Source of the DNA: Paroedura picta
Lineage: Eukaryota > Chordata > Lepidosauria > Squamata > Gekkonidae
Assembly (NCBI RefSeq): GCF_049243985.1
Contig: NC_135379.1
Location: 29,955,001-30,019,000 of the forward strand
Direction: 5' to 3'
Length of the DNA: 64,000 nucleotides
Shown: positions 1 to 9,908 of the stretch, one piece after another
Layout: each line of letters opens with the position of its first letter
How positions within the stretch are numbered: position 1 is the stretch's first letter
Position numbers and translations under genes: made by a program
The notes under the pieces: generated by a model
What the model was told of the DNA's origin: nothing
Seen by the model: only the letters and a program-made list of their open reading frames with translations
Databases searched by the model: none

Positions 1-1573
1 GAATCTTGTGGCTATAATTTTAACCTCATCCCACCCCCCAGTGGCTATTTCAGCACTGGAGAAGGTGTGGGAGGAAACAAGAGTGCATGCTGCAAGCCCA
101 ATCAGGATCAGGCCTTCATGGCATTGTTAAACCCCTGTAAAAATGGCAGCAGTGTTGTCTTGGCAGCCCTAAGGAATCTATCACATCTAATTTATCCCTG
201 AATGGACATACATGAGGATCATCCTATTACTAAAAGTTATTAGTGCATAATATGGACTCTCTTTTTTTGGCCTATGGAATGGGGGAGGCTATATTCAGGC
301 TGCCTAAAATTTGACACAGAACTCCTTTGATTAGGCATTAAGTCCCTAAAAACGTCATCCCACCAGCATTGGTCTTGAACCAGAAATGTGTTTCCCATGA
401 AATCCAATTGAAACAAACCCTATATAATATAACAAAGTAAACGGGCATGTGTAGTAACCATAATAAAGAAATTCTGAAATGAAAATGAACCCATCTCAAA
501 ATGAAGAACAAAAGTTGTATCTATCCCTAAAATCTGCCCCTGAGGTGCCTGCCTCATAGTGACCCTGCCTCTACACCCCTGTTTCCTTGTCTGTGATAAG
601 GGACCCAGGCCACTGACGGAATCCATCAGGGACAGATCTGTTCTTCAAGCTCTCATTTAACAGCAATTGCAGTGAGCATCCAGGGCAAACCCTTGGAGAA
701 TTCAGGCTTGTGCAATCTCTGTTTGTTCTTGAATTGACAGACACTAATGATAAAAGGCAGGCTGAATACATGGCAGCAGAAAGAGAGTGTGAGAAAAGGT
801 GAGAGAGCAGAAACTGGAGACAATTGGCTAGAGGCAGGGAGGTTTACTAAGAAAGAAAAAAGGCAGCCCTGAAACTCAGATGGCCCCCCACCCTCCAGCC
901 AAGAATATGCTTGGCCCAATGGGAAACAAACTGATATCACAATCAGATTGGGAAAGGCTTCATTAAACCTCCTTATATTAATAGTCTTACAAGTATAGGT
1001 ACAATTTGCAAAATGGCAAATGGATTGTAAATACACATTTGATATTGTAAAGCTGACCCCACAGGGCTCCCAGAGGTTTGGCCCCAGGGAAGCAAAAATA
1101 TTCTCTACAATGGTGTTATTTTTATGAATATTAAATAATATCTGAAGACTTTTGCCCTTTTCTTAGCTATACACCTAGTAACATCATATAGCCCTGAGGG
1201 TAGACTATCAGTGTTGACCATCTGCCACTCACTTCTCAAGAAACTTCCTAAGACAAAGTTTGAATATAAGCATTTAGATACCTAGATACCTCCACAATGA
1301 AGAGCTACAACCCACTTATAAGAACTGGACCATCAACGATTTGGGCCTAACTTATTTTATTATTTTGTGGTGGAAATGTACTTATGTGATGTTGATAACA
1401 CATGTATGTAGCCACACTTTTAGACTTCACACTTCTGATACTTCTGGATTATGTCTTGGGTTGGGGGCAAACCCTGGTCCCACTGAACCATCTGTGGAAC
1501 CCCAGAATCTCCAAAACAGTGGTCACGTTGGAAGACCAACTCTGCTAAAAAGGCAAACTGAAAGAGAGCTGTG
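1..1573. other. gene-free flank, far 3' side of the HOXA cluster
   Basis: No coding exon, RNA gene or intact mobile element is recognised. A short open stretch at about 1340-1573 contains an NPGP peptide of the kind found near the start of some LINE ORF2 proteins. It sits directly before the CR1 reverse transcriptase that follows, so it may be the eroded front of the same element or of an older one. Confidence 0.5.
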
Positions 1574-3025
1574 ATTTCTAAAACTCAGCCTGGGTTTTGC
1601 AAGAACAAGTCATGTCAGACCAGCCTTATCTTTTTTCGAGAAAGTGCTGGATCCTACTTTGCTGGATCAGGAGAATGCTGTGAACATAGTTTATCTGTAT
1701 TTCAGTAAAACTTTTGATAAGGTTCCACATGATATTCTTGTTGACAAGTTGGTAAAATGCGGTATGGATCCTAATTCTGTCAGGTGGATCGATAACTAGT
1801 TGACAGATTGTACCCAAAGGGTACTTGTTAATGGTTCAGCATCCTCTTGGAGAAGAGTGACAAGTGGAGTGCCCCAGGGATCTGTTCTGAGGCCTGTGTT
1901 GTTCAACATATTTATAAATTATTTGAATGAGGGACTAGAGGGGGCACTTATTAAATTTGTAGATGATACTAAACTGGGAGGGGTAGCAAACACAACAGAA
2001 GACAGAATCAGAATACAGGATGAACTTGATAGGCTTGAGAAGTGGGCTAAACTGAATAAAATGAAATTCAATAGTGACAAATGTAAACTTCTGCATTTAG
2101 GTAGGATAAACCAAACGCACCAATATAGGATGGGGGAGACTTGTCTTGGCAGTAGTATGTGCAAAAAGGATCTAGGTGTCTTAATACAGTGGTCCGCAAC
2201 CGGTGGGGGGAGGGCGATCCAGTGGCCGTGCATGCATGGCAGGTCTGCACATGTGCATTTGAGCCATGTGCGGCCGCAAATGTGCATGTGCAGCAATTTT
2301 GTGCATGCGCAGCAGGCCCATGCATGCGCATTTGCACCATGCACTGCCGCAAATGTGCATGCACGGTACTCCTGTGCATGCACGCATGCACAAAAATGCC
2401 ACACATGCACGTTTGTGGCTGCTCATGCTGCAAATGCGCATGTGCAGACCTGCTGCGCATGCGTGTTTGCGCCGCAGGCACTGCTTCCCTCCTCCCCCTC
2501 CCGCAAAAAGAAGCTTGTCGGGCCGCAAGCTAATCGGCCACTTTGGAGGGAGCCGCAGTCCGGTGGTTGGGGACCACTGCCTTAATAGACCATACATTGA
2601 ACATGAGACAGCAGTGTGACTCGGTGGCTAAAAAGGCAAATGGTATTTTGGGCTTTTTCAAATGGAGTATTGTGTCCAGAACACGAGAGGTGATGGTACC
2701 ACTTTGTTCTGGTTCAGCCTCACTTGGAGTACTATCTTCAGTTTTGGCACCACAACTAAAGAAAGATGTAGGGAAACTGAAGCATATCCAGAGGAGGGCT
2801 ACAAAGATAGTGAGGGGTTTGGAGACCAAGATGTATGATGAAAGGTTGAAGGAGATTGGTCTGTTTATCCTGGAGAGAAGACAACTAAGAGGCGATATGA
2901 TAACCATCTTAAAATACTTGAAGGGCTTTCCTATAGAATATGGAGCAGAGTTGTTTTCTGTTGCGCCAGAAGGCCGGACCAGAATCAATCGGTTGAAATT
3001 AATTCAAAAGATATTTTGGTTAATT
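1574..3025 (+). mobile_element. CR1 LINE, reverse transcriptase region (copy A)
   Basis: Plus-strand reading shows the CR1 reverse transcriptase in order: a block containing SKTFDKVPHDIL near 1700, TSGVPQGSVL near 1870, the catalytic region as FVDDTKLGG near 1960 (YADD/FADD position), then LEKWAKLNKMKF and LHLG. After an inserted DNA transposon it continues with LNMRQQCDSVAKKANGI, PQLKKDVGKL and the usual C-terminal RRATKIVRGLE. Stop codons and frame changes make it a dead, 5'-truncated copy. CR1 is the dominant old LINE of reptiles and birds. The copy stops at an L1 fragment. Confidence 0.9.
2187..2579. mobile_element. non-autonomous hAT-type DNA transposon nested in CR1
   Basis: Terminal inverted repeats start CAGTGGTCCGCAACCGG and end with the near complement CCGGTGGTTGGGGACCACTG. 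Flanking octamers are TCTTAATA (2179-2186) and CCTTAATA (2580-2587), 7 of 8 identical, as expected of a hAT 8-bp target duplication. The CR1 reading resumes directly after the right copy, so the element landed in an existing CR1. The interior has no transposase; it is built of degenerate short repeats rich in TGCATG and GCGCATGC. Confidence 0.85.
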
Positions 3026-3480
3026 TTTTGAGACAGAAACTAATTCAAAATGAAATCAAATATTTCTGGAAAGTACCCTTTGCATTAGAAGTGCTTCTAC
3101 CAGAAGGTAGGAAAACAATAAAGATGATTTCAGAGGCACAGGAACTATTTGATAACCTATCTGCAAAAAACCCAAGAAACCCCCCAGACCAACATCATGA
3201 ATAAATTAAAGATCCTATCACTGAACATAAATGACCTTAATGCCCTTATAAAGAGAACAACATTTTATAACCAACTAAAAGAAGAAGAAGCAGATATCAT
3301 GTGCATCCAAGAGATTCATGTAAAGAAAAAATGAAAGAGTCCTGGAAACCAAGAAACTTGGCCAAGCTTTTATTGCTTCAGCCAAAGAAAACAAAAGAGG
3401 TGTTGTAATATACATCCTTAACCCCAACATTTTGGCAACAAAAGACCCCAAAGGACGATTCATCATCTTAAAATTAAAAA
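3026..3480 (+). mobile_element. L1 LINE fragment across the ORF1/ORF2 junction
   Basis: Plus-strand reading gives an L1 ORF1 C-terminus (VNFLRQKLIQNEIKYFW, ISEAQELFDNL). A new ATG at 3197 opens ORF2 with MNKLKILSLNINDLNALIKR and the EN-domain pieces IMCIQEIHV and FIASAKENKRGVVIYI. Only about 450 bp survives, between two CR1 pieces. It is dead. L1 copies with this ORF1/ORF2 arrangement occur in squamates and mammals. Confidence 0.8.
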
Positions 3481-3958
3481 GATGATGAGGGGTCTGGAGA
3501 CCAAGACATATGAGGAAAGGTTGGGGGAGCTTGGTCTGTTTAGCCTGGAAAGGAGGCGACTGAGTTGGGATCTGATAACCATCTTCTAGTATTTAAAAGG
3601 CTGCCATATAGAGGATGGAGCAGAGTTGTTCTCTCTTGCCCCAGAGGGATGGACCAAAACCAATGGGATGAAATTAATTCAAAAGAAATTCCGTCTAAAC
3701 ATCTGAAAGAAGTTCTTGACAGTTAGAGTGGTTTCTGAGTGGAACAGGCTTCCTCGGGAGGTGGTGGGCCCTCCATCTTTGGAAATTTTTAAACAAAGGC
3801 TGGATAGCCATCTGACAGGGAGGCTGATTCTGCGAAGGCTCAAGGGGGTGGCAAGTTACAGTGGATGAGCGATAGGGTTGTGTCCTGCATAATGCAGGGA
3901 GTTGGACTAGATGACCCAGGAGGTCCCTTCCAACTCTATTATTCTATGATTCTAAGAC
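3481..3958 (+). mobile_element. CR1 LINE 3' end (copy B)
   Basis: It begins with the [26 protein letters not shown] region, overlapping in content the last part of copy A (about 2810 onward), so it is a second CR1 copy and not its continuation. It runs through the C-terminal coding end and 3' UTR (GGAGTTGGACTAGATGACCC) and ends with the diagnostic CR1 tail ATTCTATGATTCTAAG at 3943-3958. The true CR1 3' terminus is present. Confidence 0.92.
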
Positions 3959-5664
3959 TCACCTATCTGCAGCAAGAGTCAAGGAGGGATTGGAGATCCT
4001 ATATGGGACAGAGTTGGAGATGCTGATCAAAAGGCCAGTGCTGTAACAGCCATCCTGGGGGATCTGGACAGAGACAGCCTCCTGAGCCATGCCTATGCAG
4101 CTGTCTGAAAGTCCTTCTGACCCTTGCCTACCCAAAGAGATTCCTACAGAGAAAGTCATCAGCATCTCTCAGCCGGCAAAGATGTTAGATGGAAGGCAAT
4201 GGGCATGGGCACTGTGGCTGGTTATCGGAGGGCCAGTGTGCAAACAATCCCACAAAAGGACACAGGATGAACCCAGTGTCCATTGGCATTTAGGGTGAGT
4301 GGCTGCAGGGAGTAGGTGAGGGAACTGGGCTGGACATGAACAAGGGATTAAAAGGAAGTTCCCAGAAACCAGTCAGTGAGGAAAACAGTCGCTGACAACT
4401 CTAGACTGTAGGGGAGTTGAGTCAAGTAAGGAGGAGAAGGACCAGAGGATGCAACCTCCTTCCCTCCCATTCTGAGGCCTGGGGAACTTCCCTCCAAAGG
4501 GGGTGTAAGAGTTATGATTCATCATGGATCATGCTGCACATGTGCAAATCCTTAACAGCATGCAATCATTGAAAAAAAATAACACAGATATGCCTTTTTA
4601 ATTAAAAAAGTAGAATGATCGTTGAGAATTCACGTGGCAATACTTATAAAACTATTTGTGGCTATGAATTGCTTGACAGCTCTTGACAGGTCTCCAATCC
4701 TGCCCCCCTGCTCCTCCCCATGGGAACAGAGTCTCTTTAAGGCATTGCAAAAGGTTCCATTAACATTCCACGGCAGGGGAGGAGAGAGAAAGAGAGTTTA
4801 CTTGGTCTTGAGAGAGCTGACCACAGCACTGAGGATATCATAAATTATCTGGCCTTAAGCAAAAGAAGCAGCTGAAATGCACAGAATACCTGAGCATGCT
4901 TGTAAGGTTCATTTGCTCCTTGAAGTACATACAGTCCCAGCAATTGTCTGCCACTCACTTATCTCAAGAAACTTCAGCTTGTAGCAAAAACAATGAGACA
5001 TGACAAGACATGCTACTGAGTAATGGCAATCCGGTGCCATCTCATCACACAAAATGTCTTATTGCATCATTCAGGGGTTTGTCACAAATAATGTTTACAG
5101 AAATTTAAAACCTACTCTTCTATTGAAGAGTATACCTGGAATTCTAAGATGTAGCTGGAGAGTGTAGCTGGTGAGTCTCTTGCTCTTTTCACTGTAGGAG
5201 TATCTCAGGGCTGTCAGCTCACTACTGAGAGAAAGGAAGCTCTAATGAGTGTTGCTATGAAAGCTAACAGTACTTGTTTGGAATTAAAGGCATATAATGC
5301 AACTTAATGGGGGTCTGACAACATGGCTAGGCCACAGCAAGTGCCAGGGGCCAGGATCTGCTTAGCCTTATAAGGTCTCCTTGCCTGTCAGGACTAGTGG
5401 GCAATAAGGTTGCCAGCTTCCTGGTAAAGCCTGGAGATTTCAAGGAATTACAACTAATCTCCAAGCTACAGAGATCAGTTCTCCTGGAGAACAAGGCCGC
5501 TTTGGAGGGCGAACTCTATGGCATTGTATTCTGCTGAGATTCCCTCCCTCCCAAAATCCTCCCCTATGCTCCCCGTCCAAAAAGTCTCCGGAAATTTTCC
5601 ATGCAGGAGCCAGCAGCCCTATGGGCAAAGGCTCCTGTAAGAGAATAAGAAGAAAACAGCATAG
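3959..5664. other. gene-free stretch
   Basis: No gene recognised. Short open frames near 3959-4298 have no familiar motif. A short phrase (GCCACTCACTT..CTCAAGAAACTT) occurs both here (about 4950-4977) and near 1227-1251, suggesting an unidentified dispersed repeat. Confidence 0.45.
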
Positions 5665-6035
5665 GTCTGTCTAATTATATATTTATTTACTTATTTATTT
5701 TTATTTGTTAGATTTTTATCCTGCCACTCCCCGAAGGGTCGTGGTGGGTTACAGAAAAAATACATTAAACCCCCAATAAAACTACCCCTAAAAATATTTA
5801 ATTTACATCACATAGATTAAACCCCAAGATGGTTGCGATGAAACCAATTAAAAGAGCACCCCCTACCTCTGGGGCAGATATAGGGGGATGACATAAGCCG
5901 CCAGAGATGGTTTCAACAGGAGGTCAGATCTTCCTGGGAGCGCTGGCCTCAACCAAAGACCTGGCAGAAGAGCTCCATCGTGCAGGCCCTGCGGAACGCT
6001 GTCAGCTCCCGCAGGGCCCTTGCGGTCTTTCACTT
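5665..6035 (-). mobile_element. L2-like LINE 3' end
   Basis: Read on the minus strand, the coding tail gives RALRELTAFRRACTMELFCQ. It is followed by a 3' UTR ending in CCCTTCGGGGAGTGGCAGGA and an AT-rich ATAAATAAGTAAATAAAT tail. The MELFCQV peptide is shared with the plus-strand copy near 21030, so both belong to one L2/CR1-clade family. Heavily 5'-truncated and dead. Confidence 0.7.
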
Positions 6036-7562
6036 TTTTACAGAAATAAGACTGGGTGGAGTGGTTGCAAAGTGGGGAGCAAGCCTCTCTTTTTCACTTT
6101 CAGATTTCAGAATTCAAGGGAATTAACATCTCCTGATGGGGAATAAATCCCAGCCCTTAAGTCAGACTGGTTTAAGAGGTTTTTACGGAAACACTGCAAT
6201 ATCACTATCTCCTCGGTGCCTCAAGCAAAAAGGATAATGCTCTCGGTTAATATTACATTGTGAAGGAGGTTTCTTACAAGCCACTCCTGCACCTTTATTA
6301 ATGTTCTATGCATTTGATTTTTAAAAATATACCTCCCCTCTTACCATGACTACTGCTTTGAGCCGCTGATCAGCATCTCGTGGCTCACAGAGCCAGTTAC
6401 ATCCACCCATTACATTACAAAAATGGGAACAGCTCTTGGTAAATGTAACATGAACAGCAAGAATAGATAATCTCACGGCTGCATTAAGCATTAGTGTCAG
6501 AGGCTGGGGAAGAAGGTATTTTTGATTCCCTTCAATTAAAGGTGGAAATTCCTTTCATACAACAACATATGAGAGTACACACACAAATAAGAAATTGCAA
6601 TTCTTCGAATGTGTGTACATAATTTCAAAACTATGTTTGCTCGATTAATGTCAGGGGAGGGCTGCTCATGTGTAATGACAGCCTCATTCCATGGCCACAT
6701 TCACGTGCCCTTATACTAAGCAGAAGAAAGGGGAGAAGTCAGCTCTCGTTCAGGAATTAACATGAACCTGACTTAGGGTGATGGTATTGCAGATAACATT
6801 TTTGAATAGCTGCATGACAGCATTTTTGCTCCAAAAGACTGGCGGGCTCCAAAGTCACCTGCTCAGAAGCGGCAGGAAGAGATGTGTGGAAGGACAGTTT
6901 TCATTCTCTCCGCATACGCCTCTCTTTCCCATTTCACAGCATGTGTTCTGTGTTCATATTATGGTTCATCATTTTGAGAAATTATGACATGGTGACAATG
7001 TGGCTCATTACCGGAGAACAGCTTGTCTATTTCGTCTATTGTGCCATGGTGAAAACTATTTAAATAAAAACCTGATTAAGATGTGAAGCTGCAGGCCTGA
7101 TATGCAGCTAAGCCCAAATGTCTATTTAATATACTAGCAAGCTCTAGCTGAGCCCATTAGCTCTTCCTGGGCTTAGACTGGAGTAACTGTTCATAGGATC
7201 AAACTGTTAAATAGTTTAAATTTATAGCTCAGTTACTAAAGATATAGTTTCATTGTTTAATGACTCTTTTATGGGGACCAGGAAAATGCAAAATATGGGG
7301 AAAGGCTTTTCCACCTAACAATGTCCTTGTTTCCTAAATTTTAAACAACTTACATCTTTGTTGGTACCTCAAAAGCTACATATGAAAAATAATTTGCATT
7401 AATGTTTTGATTCGCTAATAGGCTGATGATTGATACATTACAATTTAACCCATTGTTATACTATACATACATTTTTTTCAAATAACTTAAACACTGTCTA
7501 AGTGAAATTAAGTTCTAGCTTATCTGTCAAAAGGAATTTTTAAAAACCCTCTAGATCTATAA
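6036..7562. other. gene-free, low-repeat stretch
   Basis: No gene or clear mobile element. About 6480-7000 is AT-rich unique-looking sequence with TAATGACAGCC (MEIS-type TGACAG) near 6676. It could hold a conserved non-coding element, but this needs alignment with other amniotes to decide. Confidence 0.35.
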
Positions 7563-7858
7563 TAATCATAAATGTAAAGTCCTGCATTTGGCTGGGAAAA
7601 TTACAGGATGGGGGAGACTTGTCTTGGCAGTAGTACATGTGAAAAGGAACTGGGGGTCTTGGTGGACCAGACACTGAACATGAGTCAGCAGTGTGACTCA
7701 GTAGCTAAAAAGACAAACCGGATTTGGGGCTGTATTAAAAGAAGTATAGTGTCCAGATCACGTGAGGTGATGCTACTACTTTACTCTTCTCTCGTTAGAT
7801 CTCACTTGGAGTACTGTGTTCAGTTTTGGGCACCACAACTGAAGAAAAATTTAGAGAT
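7563..7858 (+). mobile_element. CR1 LINE fragment (copy C)
   Basis: An open reading of 86 residues from 7608 matches the CR1 segment after the catalytic site: LGVLVDQTLNMSQQCDSVA, IKRSIVSRSREVM, LVRSHLEYCVQFWAPQLKK. It is almost the same segment as in copy A, but without the hAT insertion and better preserved, hence probably younger. Truncated at both ends. Confidence 0.9.
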
Positions 7859-9337
7859 ATACTTCTAACTTAGCAGAAGAAATTTATTTGATCCATGCCA
7901 AAGATGCTACTTGTTAACAGCATGCTTTTAAAAAATGTTTTTAGATTATATAAAGGAGTCCAATTTGTACTTTGGAAGCTGGTATCACCATGAAGCAGAA
8001 AAATGTCTGCCTAATTTTTTCACTGCTATAATATTTACCTAAAAATATACTGACACATTGTTAAAGATGAATACCAAGCAACCAGTTTAGATACGACTAA
8101 GGAAAAATGCTAGCAAAACACATACAAGCATTTCTGCTTCTTTAATTTCATCCAACACAGACAAGCAACTACAAATTACATTTTTGCCAAGCCTATATCC
8201 TCATGTTGAGGGTGTTTTTCATATTGTGAACTAAGGGTTGGTGACACATGTTGATTGAGTCTATATTTCTGTGAATATCTATCTTACCAAAAACCTTCAA
8301 TACACTTAGTTGCGTATGTACTGGAGTGCTCTAGAGCTAATTTCTGACTGTATAATTAATTCATGCCACTACCTTGGGGAGTGGGCAAGATGTGAGAGAT
8401 ACCTCATTAGCTGAACGTAGCACTAGCTAGGTAGGCTCCTAGCCAGAAGAACAAAGCATTAGATAGGAATATATTGGGAGCAGCCCTCCCCCGACACTCA
8501 TCAGTGGCCATTCTTTGCCTTCTCTGTTTACTTCCATTTCTGTTCCTTTGTTTTCTTTTCTTCCTTGATCGTGGTCTAGGATTTTGGTTTCAACTGGACC
8601 AGTGTTTGTTAGCTGAAGATCTATGCAGTTAAACATCCCTTCAGAACTTTTCTTGCTGTTGTAAGATAAATATTTTTCCTGAGACATAATTAAGATTAAT
8701 TAATCAAACTCTAACAAATATTATGGTTGTGAGTAAAAAGATATTTGACTGAAGCGTAATGATACTCTGGGTTTCCAAGAACTTCATGTGACTGGCAGAT
8801 CTAATATCATCTTATTAGGAAGTTAATACAATCTAAAACAAAGACGGGAGCTCTTCATGTAAGCTTATTATATAGATTACTATTAACAGGGCCGTAGATG
8901 CCTAGCTTACTTTCCTGGATCACTGTTTATGTGTGGCGTCTCTAAAAACAAGTTTAACTGCATTTTTAGCAATGCCTTGGCATGTTCATTAATATAAGTG
9001 ATAAATTCCTACATGGGTTCTGCGTTTTATGAGTACATGGCAGTAATGTTGTAATAAAGATTAATTACGGTAAGTTATGGTGCCTAAAATGTGTACCTTC
9101 AAGCTGTTAAATGTGTGAATGGAGATCCATTATGACAACAATGGGCATATTACTCTCAATAGGGATTATCATTATTTGCCAGTTAGAAATGTGTGCCTAT
9201 ATTATTAAGATAAAGGCACTAAAAGAAAATCCATTTTAAGCACCTTCTGAAATTAAATCTTTACTTAAAAAAGCATTATACCCTGATGTTTTAGTAAGCC
9301 CTTTTGTGGAGGTTTATTGTGTCATCTCACATAATAA
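7859..9337. other. gene-free AT-rich stretch, candidate conserved non-coding DNA
   Basis: No gene and no recognised repeat. About 8690-9300 is AT-rich, repeat-poor and rich in homeodomain-like TAATTA/ATTAAT cores (TTAATTAATC near 8696, AGATTAATTACGG near 9058). A distal enhancer is possible but is only an inference from texture. Confidence 0.35.
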
Positions 9338-9624
9338 GGTAAAGGTAAAGGTATCCCCTGTGCAAGCACCGAGTCATGTCTGACCCTTGGGGTGACGCCC
9401 TCTAGCGTTTTCATGGCAGACTCAATACGGGGTGGTTTGCCAGTGCCTTCCCCAGTCATTACCGTTTACCCCCCAGCAAGCTGGGTACTCATTTTACCGA
9501 CCTCGGAAGGATGGAAGGCTGAGTCAACCTTGAGCCGGCTGCTGGGATTGAACTCCCAACCTCATGGGCAGACAGCTTCAGACAGCATATCGCTGCCTTA
9601 CCACTCTGCGCCACAAGAGGCTCT
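9338..9624 (-). mobile_element. tRNA-derived SINE, Sauria type
   Basis: On the minus strand it starts at the right edge with a tRNA-like head: A-box-like GTGGCGCAGAGTGGTAAGGC and B-box-like GGGAGTTCAATCCC. The body contains GGCACTGGCAAACCACCCCG and GGGTCAGACATGACTCGGTG, and the tail is TACCTTTACCTTTACC at the left edge. This head-body-tail plan is that of squamate tRNA SINEs whose 3' end is borrowed from a Bov-B LINE. Nearly full length. The tRNA-like part is not a functional tRNA gene. Confidence 0.85.
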
Positions 9625-9789
9625 TATCTCACATAATATCCTGGTGCAAATCAGATTTGAGTTATTTATGTTTACAGCAGCTTTCTGTAAGAAGTGGTTT
9701 ACCTCTGCAGATACTAAATTAATATTCCAAAAAAAGCAGAATGATCTCCATATAACACAACTTCAGTGTATCGGTTGCAGTATTTAAGC

Positions 9790-9900
9790 CAGGGGTAGTC
9801 AAACTGCGGCCCTCCAGATGTCCATGGACTACAATTCCCAGGAGCCCCCTGCCAGCGAATGTCCATGGACATCTGGAGGGCCGCAGTTTGACTACCCCTG
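9790..9900. mobile_element. palindromic hAT MITE with perfect 8-bp TSD
   Basis: A 111-bp near-palindrome bounded by CAGGGGTAGTCAAACTGCGG and its complement. The target duplication ATTTAAGC is exact at 9782-9789 and 9901-9908. CAGGGGT..ACCCCTG ends plus an 8-bp duplication place it with hAT (Charlie-like) elements. It has no coding capacity, so it must have been mobilised in trans. The intact duplication suggests a fairly young insertion. Confidence 0.92.
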
Positions 9901-9908
9901 ATTTAAGC

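Noticed and set aside
9338-9624. tRNA gene on the minus strand
   Set aside because: Box A and B like sequences are present, but they head a SINE; no cloverleaf with acceptor stem is seen.
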